NCBI RefSeq assembly: GCF_010119235.1
Contig: NZ_JAAATZ010000001.1
Coordinates: 712,501-776,500, forward strand
DNA length: 64,000 bases
Direction of reading: 5' to 3'
Origin: Flavobacterium phycosphaerae
GTDB lineage: Bacteria; Bacteroidota; Bacteroidia; Flavobacteriales; Flavobacteriaceae
Both the position numbers and the translations under genes were made by a program. The notes under the pieces were generated by a model. The model did not search any database. It was given only the letters and a program-made list of their open reading frames with translations, and was not told the origin of the DNA. Shown here piece by piece: positions 1 through 7,439 of this stretch; within the stretch, counting starts at the first letter, position 1, and every line of letters begins with the position of its first letter.

Positions 1-938
1 ACACTCTGACACATTAAAGTAGCTTCGTGGAAACCGCACAGAATTAATTTCAATTTACCAGGATAAATATTCACGTCACCTATGGCATAAATCCCGTCAA
101 TATTAGTTTGATAATCTAGCGCGTTATTCACTTTGATAGCATTCTTTTCTATTTCTAGTCCCCAATTGGCGATAGCTCCCAGTTTTGGCGTCAGTCCGAA
201 AAGCGGAATGAAGTAATCCGTCACCACATTCATGCGAGCACCGTTAACTTCAATGTCTACCGATTCGATTCGTTCTGACCCTTTGAAGCCTACAACTTCT
301 CCCGGTGTGATTAGTTTTATTTTCCCTAAGGATTTTAGTTCCTGTACTTTTTCAACAGAGTCTAAAGCGCCACGGAATTCATTACGTCGGTGTACCAACG
401 TTACTGAAGCGGCTACATCTGTCAGGAATACGCTCCAGTCTAAGGCTGAGTCTCCCCCGCCTGATATCACTACATTTTTACCTCGGTACTTTTCAGGGTC
501 TTTGATAAAATAGTCAACGCCTCGGTCTTCTTTTTCGTAAAACTCTAAGTCTTTTAGTATAGGTTTTCTGGGTTCAAACGTGCCTAATCCTCCTGCAATG
601 GCAATGGCCTTAGCATGGTGTTTTGTACCTTCATTGGTCGTTACTATAAAAGTACCGTCTTCCAACTTTTCAATGGTTTCAGCGGTTTCTCCTAAGGTAA
701 ATCCGGGTTGGAATTGTTTGATTTGCTCCATTAAGTTGGTTACCAAATCACCGGCCAATACTTCGGGATAGCCCGGTATATCGTAAATAGGTTTCTTAGG
801 ATACAACTCTGCCAATTGTCCGCCAATTTGTGGCAAAGCATCAATAAGGTGGCATTTTAACTTTAATAATCCGGCTTCGAAAACGGCAAAAAGCCCTGTA
901 GGTCCGGCACCTATTATCAGTATATCTGTTTCAATCAT
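1..938 (-). CDS. Ferredoxin--NADP reductase, thioredoxin-reductase-like (C-terminus cut off)
   Basis: FAD/NAD(P)-dependent oxidoreductase of the thioredoxin-reductase-like ferredoxin-NADP reductase group, which moves electrons between NADPH and ferredoxin in the cytoplasm. Translation on the minus strand gives the N-terminal FAD motif IIGAGPTGLFAVFEAG, then the NADP-binding GGGDSALDWSVFL near residue 165, and a late YAIGDVN motif where flavin contacts are usual. The redox CxxC of true thioredoxin reductases is absent, which separates it from TrxB. About 312 codons are present and the family is near 350, so the end lies outside the window. I chose the ATG at 938; an in-frame ATG at 953 would add five residues. 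It precedes Fe-S assembly genes on the same strand. Confidence 0.85.
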   Translation of the reverse strand, partial: MIETDILIIGAGPTGLFAVFEAGLLKLKCHLIDALPQIGGQLAELYPKKPIYDIPGYPEVLAGDLVTNLMEQIKQFQPGFTLGETAETIEKLEDGTFIVTTNEGTKHHAKAIAIAGGLGTFEPRKPILKDLEFYEKEDRGVDYFIKDPEKYRGKNVVISGGGDSALDWSVFLTDVAASVTLVHRRNEFRGALDSVEKVQELKSLGKIKLITPGEVVGFKGSERIESVDIEVNGARMNVVTDYFIPLFGLTPKLGAIANWGLEIEKNAIKVNNALDYQTNIDGIYAIGDVNIYPGKLKLILCGFHEATLMCQS

Positions 939-1023
939 CTTTTTTCGTGGCATAATATCGAAGTTTCTAAGCCGCAAAGATTGGCAAACCTCGAATCAAA
1001 TAATATGATTTTTATCATTAAAA

Positions 1024-1263
1024 CTAAGCGATGTTCTCTACAGTTTCTATTTGTGGTGCATACTTTTTAATAGTAGTCTCCACTCCGGCTTTCATGGTAC
1101 TGATACTCAAACTGCACGATGTACAAGCTCCCTGAAGGCGTACTTTGACATGCTTTGCATCTTCAATGGCAACCAAACTGATATCACCGCCGTCTGAATT
1201 CAGAAAGGGTCTGATTTCGTCTAAGGCTCTTTCGATATTTAAAGTCAATTCTTCGTTTGTCAT
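1024..1263 (-). CDS. NifU-like C-terminal domain (Nfu) Fe-S scaffold protein
   Basis: Small 79-residue protein made only of the NifU C-terminal (Nfu) domain, which carries or delivers Fe-S clusters to target proteins in the cytoplasm. The diagnostic features are LNSDGGDISLV near residue 22 and the cluster-binding CTSC motif at about residues 47-50. The length is that of a stand-alone domain. It starts two bases after the stop of the Mrp ATPase gene on the same strand, so the two are very probably translated from one message, and both families act in Fe-S cluster maturation. No oddity seen. Confidence 0.9.
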   Translation of the reverse strand: MTNEELTLNIERALDEIRPFLNSDGGDISLVAIEDAKHVKVRLQGACTSCSLSISTMKAGVETTIKKYAPQIETVENIA

Positions 1264-1265
1264 GA

Positions 1266-2402
1266 TTATTTACCTTTAACAGCAGAACATCCTGCCATGG
1301 TGGTTATTTTGATAGCTTCGGTTGGGGGTAAACTTTCGTTTCGGTTTACCGTTTCCTGTACAACGTTTCGGGTGATTTCTTCAAAAACCGTTTCAATGAC
1401 TGAGGCGGTTTGTAAGGCTGCCGGGCGACCGTAATCACCAGCTTCACGAATGCTTTGTACTAAAGGTACTTCGCCCAAAAACGGCACTTGTAAATCGGCT
1501 GCCAGGTTCTTAGCTCCTTCTTTTCCGAAGATGTAATATTTATTGTTAGGCAATTCTTCAGGGGTGAAGTAAGCCATATTTTCGATGATTCCTAATACCG
1601 GAACATTGATGCTATCCGACATAAACATGGATACTCCTTTTTTAGCATCGGCCAAGGCTACAGCTTGTGGTGTACTTACCACTACCGCTCCCGTGATAGG
1701 TAACGACTGCATGATAGAAAGATGAATATCCCCAGTTCCCGGAGGTAAGTCGATTAACATAAAATCTAACTGACCCCAATCGGCATCAAATATCATTTGG
1801 TTTAACGCTTTGGAAGCCATAGGACCACGCCAAATCACAGCCTGACTCGGAGAAGTAAAGAACCCGATGGAAAGCAATTTGATTTCGTAGCTTTCGATAG
1901 GCTTCATCTTTGACTTGCCGTCTACTTCAATCGAGATGGGTTTTTCATTTTCTACATCAAACATAATCGGCATCGAAGGACCGTAAATATCGGCATCAAG
2001 CACCCCTACTTTAAATCCCATTTTGGCCAAAGTCACTGCTAAATTAGCCGTAACGGTTGACTTTCCAACCCCTCCTTTTCCTGAAGCTACGGCAATAATA
2101 TTGCTGATGCCCGGAATGGCTTTGCCTTTAATTTCGTTTGGATTATTAGCCGGAGCTTCCACTTTGATATTTACTTTCACCACAGCATCTGGGGAGAATT
2201 TTTCGTGGATTAACTTTTTGATATCGTCTTCGGCACGTTTTTTAATGTGCATGGCCGGAGTAGAGATGAGTAAATCTACTACTACTTCGTTGCCAAAAGT
2301 CAGTACGTTTTTCACGGCACCGCTTTCTACCATATTTTTTCCTTCGCCGGCTATGGTAATCGTTTCCAGAGCGGAAAGGATTTCTTTTCTATCTAATTTC
2401 AT
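1266..2402 (-). CDS. mrp: Mrp/NBP35-family ATPase, Fe-S cluster carrier
   Basis: P-loop ATPase of the Mrp/ApbC group, a cytoplasmic Fe-S cluster carrier. An N-terminal DUF59-like domain occupies about residues 1-80. The deviant Walker A GKGGVGKST at 108-116 is typical of the MinD/Mrp superfamily, and the switch region contains IDLPPGTGD. At 378 residues it matches the long bacterial Mrp form. The C-terminus carries a single cysteine (MAGCSAVKGK) rather than the CxxC seen in many members. It lies directly upstream of the Nfu-domain gene (2-nt gap), which fits a joint role in cluster assembly. The intergenic DNA upstream holds the palindrome array at 2622-2683. Confidence 0.92.
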   Translation of the reverse strand: MKLDRKEILSALETITIAGEGKNMVESGAVKNVLTFGNEVVVDLLISTPAMHIKKRAEDDIKKLIHEKFSPDAVVKVNIKVEAPANNPNEIKGKAIPGISNIIAVASGKGGVGKSTVTANLAVTLAKMGFKVGVLDADIYGPSMPIMFDVENEKPISIEVDGKSKMKPIESYEIKLLSIGFFTSPSQAVIWRGPMASKALNQMIFDADWGQLDFMLIDLPPGTGDIHLSIMQSLPITGAVVVSTPQAVALADAKKGVSMFMSDSINVPVLGIIENMAYFTPEELPNNKYYIFGKEGAKNLAADLQVPFLGEVPLVQSIREAGDYGRPAALQTASVIETVFEEITRNVVQETVNRNESLPPTEAIKITTMAGCSAVKGK

Positions 2403-2761
2403 CTTATGGGTTGACCACTAACTAACTGTGGTTATTTTGTTATGTTTATTTAAACTGATTTTAGATTGCAAAGATAATACGATTTACAAAGAAATAATCG
2501 ATATTGGATTGAAAATATTGATAATCAAATAAGGGGTTTTCTTGAGTGTAAAAACGGTTTCTCCATATCGAAAAAAGAAGTCATCCTGTTGCTTAAAAAA
2601 AATTGTCAGGACGACCTTGGCAAAAGATGTACATGTTTCGCCTAAAAGATGTACATGTTTTACACAAAAGATGTACATCTTTTGAGAAACTCATCAGCAT
2701 CAGTACAAAAAGTGAGCAGGAAGTATTTAAAAAAAGATAAGGACAACCCCAAAAAAGGTTG
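2403..2761. other. Intergenic stretch with palindrome array, no gene
   Basis: A 359-nt gap between the 5' end of the Mrp ATPase gene and the 3' end of the alkyltransferase-like gene. Short open frames run through it, but none resembles a protein, and the longest is generated by the repeat itself. The only clear structure is the 22-bp-spaced palindrome array at 2622-2683, preceded by an AGGACGA motif at about 2608-2614 that also occurs near the second array at 47.9 kb. Confidence 0.6.
2622..2683. repeat. Three palindromic repeats with 22-bp period (array 1)
   Basis: Three copies beginning AAAAGATGTACAT start at 2622, 2644 and 2666, exactly 22 bp apart. The third copy is a full palindrome, AAAAGATGTACATCTTTT; the first two end GTTT in place of CTTT. 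The same three-copy, 22-bp-period arrangement recurs at 47886-47946. There are no variable spacers of CRISPR length and no adjacent cas gene. The spacing is about two helical turns, so a dimeric DNA-binding protein could see all copies on one face. Function unknown. Confidence 0.85.
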
Positions 2762-3085
2762 CTATTGGCTCACCTCAGGAGTCCAAAAGTGTTTATCGAA
2801 ATTGACGATTTGATTATCGACCACTTCAATGCCTTCGTTTTCGAGTAATTGCTGCATTAAGTTGGTGCCGTCAAAATGATGTTTCCCGGAAAGCACGCCA
2901 ATGCGATTGACTACTCGGTGAGCCGGAACATCATCCCTACCGTGACAGGCATTCATGGCCCAACCGACCATTCGGGCAGAACGAGCCGTGCCGAGTGCTT
3001 TGGCAATAGCGCCGTAGGAAGTTACTTTGCCTTCGGGAATTTGTCGGGCTATGGCGTAGACTCTTTCAAAGAAATTAGCTTCCAT
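2762..3085 (-). CDS. MGMT-family alkyltransferase-like (ATL) protein
   Basis: A 107-residue protein consisting only of the DNA-binding and active-site domain of O6-alkylguanine-DNA alkyltransferase. It has the helix-turn-helix segment PEGKVTSYGAIAKALG and the Arg-containing RMVGWAMN. The catalytic PCHR motif is PAHRV at residues 54-58, so the acceptor cysteine is replaced by alanine. In known ATL proteins such a change abolishes alkyl transfer while damaged bases are still recognised and passed to nucleotide excision repair; that role is inferred here from the family. It starts five bases after the end of the LysE-type gene, suggesting a shared message with the exporter and trmB. Confidence 0.85.
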   Translation of the reverse strand: MEANFFERVYAIARQIPEGKVTSYGAIAKALGTARSARMVGWAMNACHGRDDVPAHRVVNRIGVLSGKHHFDGTNLMQQLLENEGIEVVDNQIVNFDKHFWTPEVSQ

Positions 3086-3090
3086 GGTAT

Positions 3091-3717
3091 TTACTTGTAA
3101 AGCAATTTGAGTAAAGTCACCACCGCCATAAAAGTTGTTACCGAACCGATAATGGTGTTGATGTTTTTCATCATGAATTCGGTTTTCTTTTCAATCTTTT
3201 TAAAGGCCACGATGTAGATGTAGAAAACAGTAAACGAGCCCAGTACCACTCCGGTAACAAAAAAAGAAACGGGAAGAGTGTCAAAACTGAAGTACCCTGC
3301 CGCCGATAATCCCATGCTGGCAAAAACGTAGAATGGAATGGGCAGCAAGTTGAGTGTTGACAATAGCATTCCGAAAAAGAAACGATTGGATTTTCCTTTT
3401 ATCTTTAAGTTGGTTTTGGGCTTTTTGGGCTTTTTGGCTACCCAGAAGAAGTAAACACTGAGCAACGAAAAAACTAAGATGCCAATTTCTTGCAGGGTGG
3501 TTACGATTTCCTGATGGTTGCTGATAAACCGAGCAAAAAGTACAGCAATAAACGTTTGAAAAAACACGACTACCGAAGCGCCTATGGCAAAACTCAACGC
3601 CTGGCTTTTGCCTTCCTGCAAACTGATTTTGGCTGCTGTCATGTTGATTAACCCCGGAAGGATAACCGCCAAAAAAGCAATGCAAAAGCCCAGTACAAGT
3701 GGCAAAAAGTAGGTCAT
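3091..3717 (-). CDS. LysE-family amino acid exporter-like membrane protein
   Basis: A 208-residue inner-membrane protein with about six hydrophobic segments, matching the LysE/RhtB exporter fold. The N-terminal helix with VLPGLINMTAAKISLQEG is the typical first-helix and loop region where family members carry a Pro-Gly-Pro-type motif. LysE proteins export amino acids such as lysine, arginine or homoserine; the substrate here cannot be read from sequence. Its ATG abuts the trmB stop and its stop lies 5 nt before the alkyltransferase-like start, so the three minus-strand genes look co-transcribed. Confidence 0.75.
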   Translation of the reverse strand: MTYFLPLVLGFCIAFLAVILPGLINMTAAKISLQEGKSQALSFAIGASVVVFFQTFIAVLFARFISNHQEIVTTLQEIGILVFSLLSVYFFWVAKKPKKPKTNLKIKGKSNRFFFGMLLSTLNLLPIPFYVFASMGLSAAGYFSFDTLPVSFFVTGVVLGSFTVFYIYIVAFKKIEKKTEFMMKNINTIIGSVTTFMAVVTLLKLLYK

Positions 3718-4392
3718 CTATTTGATTTTGAAACGAATATACGTAATTGCTTTGTTGATTTCCAAATATTGTTTTTCGTAGAAGGTTTGGATAGCGGTTA
3801 CCACCTCCGGAGCGCCTTCGTTTTTGTAGACATTGTGATTGGCATAGAGCACTTCGTGTCCTTCGCCGTGTAATAAACCTAAGGTATAGCCGTGCATGAA
3901 TTCGCTGTCGGTTTTTAGGTTGACCACGCCGTCCGGTTTTAGGATTTTTTTGTACAACTGCAGGAACTCTGAGTTGGTCATGCGGTGTTTGGTGCGTTTG
4001 TATTTGATTTGCGGGTCGGGAAACGTAATCCAGATTTCATCCACTTCGTTTTCGGCAAAAATGAAGTGAATCAATTCGATTTGGGTACGAACAAACGCCA
4101 CATTGTGCATTCCTGAATCGACCGCGGTCTTAGCACCACGCCAAAAACGGGCTCCTTTGATATCGATACCCACAAAGTTTTTATCCGGATAGCGTTCGGC
4201 CAAACCTACTGAATATTCGCCTTTACCGCAACCCAGCTCAATAATGATGGGATTGTTGTTCTTAAAAAAATCACTGCTCCATTTGCCTTTAAGCGGAAAC
4301 TGCCCACCTACTACTTCTTCTCTTGTTGGTTGGAAAACGTTTTCAAAAGTCTCGTTTTCCTTAAATCGTTTTAATTTATTCTTACTTCCCAC
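3718..4392 (-). CDS. trmB: tRNA (guanine-N7-)-methyltransferase
   Basis: SAM-dependent methyltransferase that makes 7-methylguanosine at position 46 of tRNAs. The SAM-binding motif IIELGCGKGEYSVGLA is near residue 50, followed by FVGIDIKGARFWRGAKTA and the family signature DEIWITFPDPQIKYKRTKHR near residue 117, where the substrate-binding Asp and Pro lie. The length (224) is normal. It is the first gene of a tight minus-strand run (trmB, LysE-type, ATL). A -7-like TAATTTTG lies on the minus strand at 4417-4410, just ahead of the start. Confidence 0.93.
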   Translation of the reverse strand: MGSKNKLKRFKENETFENVFQPTREEVVGGQFPLKGKWSSDFFKNNNPIIIELGCGKGEYSVGLAERYPDKNFVGIDIKGARFWRGAKTAVDSGMHNVAFVRTQIELIHFIFAENEVDEIWITFPDPQIKYKRTKHRMTNSEFLQLYKKILKPDGVVNLKTDSEFMHGYTLGLLHGEGHEVLYANHNVYKNEGAPEVVTAIQTFYEKQYLEINKAITYIRFKIK

Positions 4393-4481
4393 AAACTTAA
4401 TTTTTGTGGCAAAATTAACGAATTATAAACTATCAGAAATCTTTTTTATCTTGCTGAACAAATAATGAGTAACTTCAACAC

Positions 4482-5546
4482 TTGGAAACTGTAAACAGAA
4501 ACATACTCGTTGCGCCTTTGAACTGGGGGTTAGGCCATGCCACCCGTTGTATTCCTATTATAAGGGAGTTGGAAAAAAATGGTTTTACTCCGATAATTGC
4601 TTCCGATGGCGGTGCGTTGCGAATGCTGCAAAAAGAGTTTCCTCATTTGCTTTCTTTAGAATTACCGTCTTACGATATTGAATATGCCCAGAACGAAGAT
4701 GACTTTAAATGGAAACTGATTAAAAACAGTCCCAAAATGATTACGGCCATCTTCACCGAAAAAAAGGTAGTCAAAAATTTGATTGGCGAACACAACCTCC
4801 AAGGCATCATTTCGGATAATCGGTTGGGGGTTCACAACAAAAAAATTCCAAGCGTAATTATTACCCATCAATTGAATGTGCTTTCGGGAGATACTACTTG
4901 GATTTCGAGTAAACTGCACCAACACTTTATCAAGAAATTCAAAGAATGTTGGGTTCCTGACATTGAAGAAGAGCCTAACTTAACTGGCAAAATGGGGCAT
5001 TGGAAAAACAAAAAACAAACCGTAAAGTACATAGGTCCTTTGAGTCGCTTGGAGAAAAAAGAACTGAAAGAAATCTATGATTTGATGATTATCCTTTCGG
5101 GGCCCGAACCTCAGCGTACCATTTTGGAACAAAAATTAAAGACCGAGATCAAAACGTTCAAAGGCAAAGTAGTTTTCATTCAGGGGATTATTGAAGCGAA
5201 TCAAAAAAAGGAACGAAAGCGCAATGTGGTTTACTACAATTTTATGACTTCTGAAGAAGTGGAAAGAACTTTTAACAAAAGTAAAGTGGTACTGTGCCGC
5301 TCGGGTTATACTACCGTGATGGATTTGGCTAAACTAAAGAAAAAAGCCTTTTTTATCCCAACGCCGGGACAATTTGAACAAGAATATTTGGCTAAAAAAT
5401 TAAAGCAAGATGGGTTTGTGCCTTATGCCAAACAAGATGATTTTAAAATTGAAAACTTGCTTCAGGTAGAACTGTTTAATGGTTTACCGCAACTCCGAAA
5501 AGATGTAAACTGGGAGGAGTTATTTATACTTTTCGAGCGTGAATGA
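4482..5546 (+). CDS. MurG-like (GT28-type) glycosyltransferase
   Basis: A 354-residue GT-B glycosyltransferase-like protein. The N-terminus NILVAPLNWGLGHATRCIPII has the glycine-rich loop and His of the MurG/GT28 group, and the C-terminal half carries VVLCRSGYTTVMDLAKL plus IPTPGQFEQEYLA, matching the nucleotide-sugar site of that fold. Donor and acceptor are unknown; such proteins act on lipid or cell-surface glycans. The start is a TTG: the nearby ATG at 4465 is out of frame and stops quickly. Its 3' end overlaps the converging histidine kinase by 27 nt. Confidence 0.75.
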   Translation: METVNRNILVAPLNWGLGHATRCIPIIRELEKNGFTPIIASDGGALRMLQKEFPHLLSLELPSYDIEYAQNEDDFKWKLIKNSPKMITAIFTEKKVVKNLIGEHNLQGIISDNRLGVHNKKIPSVIITHQLNVLSGDTTWISSKLHQHFIKKFKECWVPDIEEEPNLTGKMGHWKNKKQTVKYIGPLSRLEKKELKEIYDLMIILSGPEPQRTILEQKLKTEIKTFKGKVVFIQGIIEANQKKERKRNVVYYNFMTSEEVERTFNKSKVVLCRSGYTTVMDLAKLKKKAFFIPTPGQFEQEYLAKKLKQDGFVPYAKQDDFKIENLLQVELFNGLPQLRKDVNWEELFILFERE

Positions 5547-6563
5547 AAACTCAGACCCTTTCCCGAATTCACTTTCTACATAAATTTTTTCGCCGTGCGC
5601 CTCTATGATGTGCTTAACAATGGACAATCCTAAACCTGACCCTCCTTCACTTCGCGCCCCGCTTTTATCCACTCTGAAAAAGCGTTCAAACAAACGAGGA
5701 ATGTATTGCTTCTCGATGCCTTCGCCGTTATCGCGGAATCGGACGATAATTTTGTCGTTAACTAAATCTTCAATCGTCACTTCGGTCGTGCCGTTTTCTT
5801 TGCCGTATTTGATGGAGTTCATCACCAAATTGGTCAGTACCTGCTGAATCTTTTCCTGATCGGCAAATACCTTTATCGGTTTGTTATACTTACGGTCGAA
5901 CATAAGAATGATATTCTTTTTATCGGCTTTCATTTCCAATAAATCAAAGACATTCTGAATCAATTCCACGATATTGAACTTAGACAATTCGAGGTTTACG
6001 TCGCCGATTTCCAATTTTGAAATCATGTCCAAATCTTCCACTATGTAGATTAATCGTTCTACGCCTTTTTCGGCACGCTCTAAATACTTTTTGCGGACAT
6101 TTTTATCATTCATCGCCCCATCAAGCAAAGTAGAAAGGTAACCTTGAACCGTAAACAAAGGGGTTTTCAATTCGTGGGAAACATTGCCCAAAAACTCCCG
6201 GCGGTATTCTTCACGCACTTTGAGGGTTTCGATTTCCATTTTCTTATCCGTAGCAAACTTTTTAACTTGTTTGGTTAACGTTGCCATGTCAGTGGTTATG
6301 GGTTGGTTTCTGAAAGAAGTAGATTCCAGGAGAGAAACGTCATCATAAATCTTTTTCACCCTACGGTAAATGAATCGTTCTACCCGGTATTGAATCACAA
6401 AAAAAGAAAATACTGCCATGGATAGGGCGAAAACCAATAGGATTGGCCATGAAAATTCATGAAAAAACCAAAGCAATAATCCAAGAAAACCGGTAGCAAA
6501 AAGGGTAATATAAGAAGTCGAAACTACCGCAAACGTATATGTTTTCTTGAATTTAATTTTCAT
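5520..6563 (-). CDS. PhoR-like membrane sensor histidine kinase
   Basis: A 347-residue sensor kinase. Two adjacent membrane helices occupy about residues 10-34 and 39-58, with almost no periplasmic loop. They are followed by a linker, a HisKA domain with FLGNVSHELKTPL (phospho-acceptor His130) and an ATPase domain with N (VMNSIKYGKENG), G1 (DNGEGI), F (LFERFFR) and G2 (GSGLGLSIVKHI) boxes. Lack of a sensory domain is typical of PhoR-like kinases that sense through a partner complex. It is encoded next to the OmpR/PhoB-type regulator: its ATG ends at 6563 and the regulator stop begins at 6564, so the two form one operon. Confidence 0.88.
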   Translation of the reverse strand: MKIKFKKTYTFAVVSTSYITLFATGFLGLLLWFFHEFSWPILLVFALSMAVFSFFVIQYRVERFIYRRVKKIYDDVSLLESTSFRNQPITTDMATLTKQVKKFATDKKMEIETLKVREEYRREFLGNVSHELKTPLFTVQGYLSTLLDGAMNDKNVRKKYLERAEKGVERLIYIVEDLDMISKLEIGDVNLELSKFNIVELIQNVFDLLEMKADKKNIILMFDRKYNKPIKVFADQEKIQQVLTNLVMNSIKYGKENGTTEVTIEDLVNDKIIVRFRDNGEGIEKQYIPRLFERFFRVDKSGARSEGGSGLGLSIVKHIIEAHGEKIYVESEFGKGSEFSFTLEKYK

Positions 6564-7256
6564 TTATACTTCCAGTTTGTAACCAACACCTTTGATGGTT
6601 TTAAATAAATCTTCGCCTATTTTTTCGCGCAATTTACGAATATGTACATCAATCGTTCTTCCGCCAACGATAACTTCGTTGCCCCAGACTTTATCTAAAA
6701 TTTCTTCGCGTTTGAATACTTTTCCCGGTTTGGAAGCCAAGAGATAGAACAACTCAAATTCTTTTCTCGGAAGTACAATTTCTACGCCTTCCTTGATGAT
6801 TTTATATTCTTCTCTGTTGATTTCTATGCCCCCCACGTTTAGTGTTTCTGAAGTACTTTCGTCACTCTTTAAACGACGCAATAAGGCTTTTACTTTGCTT
6901 ACCAATAATTTGGGTTTGATGGGTTTTGTGATATAATCATCAGCACCGGCGTCAAAACCGGCCACTTGGGAATAGTCTTCGCTTCTTGCCGTTAGAAACG
7001 TTATGATAACATTACTCAATTCGGGTAATTTTCTAATGTTTTCGCAGGCTTCCATGCCGTCCATTTCGGGCATCATTACATCCATAATAATGAGTTGTGG
7101 CAGTTCTTTTTTGGCTTTGACAATGGCTTCTTTACCATTGGTGGCGGTCACAATCTGATAGCCTTCTTGGGAAAGATTATACCCCACAATTTCCAGGATA
7201 TCCTGTTCATCATCTACCAATAAAATCTTAATGTCTTTTTTTTTCATAACGGACAC
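6564..7256 (-). CDS. OmpR/PhoB-family response regulator
   Basis: A 230-residue two-component regulator. The receiver domain (about residues 9-122) has the acidic pair at D15-D16, phospho-acceptor D59 in LIIMDVMMPEMDG and a conserved Lys in ITKPIKPK. The C-terminal winged helix (about 140-229) has the recognition region GGRTIDVHIRKLREKIG. A second in-frame ATG at 7247 (residue 4) could also serve as start. It is cotranscribed with the kinase and divergent from the TonB receptor at 7440. The gap between them holds five 11-bp-phased repeats of the type PhoB-family proteins bind. Confidence 0.9.
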   Translation of the reverse strand: MSVMKKKDIKILLVDDEQDILEIVGYNLSQEGYQIVTATNGKEAIVKAKKELPQLIIMDVMMPEMDGMEACENIRKLPELSNVIITFLTARSEDYSQVAGFDAGADDYITKPIKPKLLVSKVKALLRRLKSDESTSETLNVGGIEINREEYKIIKEGVEIVLPRKEFELFYLLASKPGKVFKREEILDKVWGNEVIVGGRTIDVHIRKLREKIGEDLFKTIKGVGYKLEV

Positions 7257-7337
7257 ACTTGTTTTTGTGGATGTAAATGTAAAGATAATACAAAATGCTT
7301 GTACAAAACGAAACCCGAGTTAACGGTAATTTAATAT

Positions 7338-7392
7338 GTTAACAATTTGGTAATAGTTATCGAACAAAATGGTAATAATGGAGTAACATGAC
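7338..7392 (+). promoter_or_regulatory. Phased 11-bp direct repeats, candidate PhoB-like operator
   Basis: Five hexamers spaced exactly 11 bp apart: GTTAAC (7338), GGTAAT (7349), TCGAAC (7360), GGTAAT (7371) and AGTAAC (7382). PhoB/OmpR-type regulators bind tandem direct repeats of 11 bp, and a PhoB-like regulator gene starts 80 bp away on the other strand. A further GTTAACGGTAAT at 7319-7330 lies out of phase. Downstream, TTTCTTTG at about 7409-7416 is one base from the TAnnTTTG -7 element and has no clear -33 partner, as expected of an activated promoter. The binding protein is inferred. Confidence 0.6.
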
Positions 7393-7439
7393 CTTTACAC
7401 AGTGGTGGTTTCTTTGCACCAAAATTAAACAACACTGAA

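Noticed and set aside
2484-2678. 64-residue open frame across the palindrome array
   Set aside because: It is generated by the repeated GATGTACAT units, has no homologous look, and lies where the intergenic structure explains the sequence.
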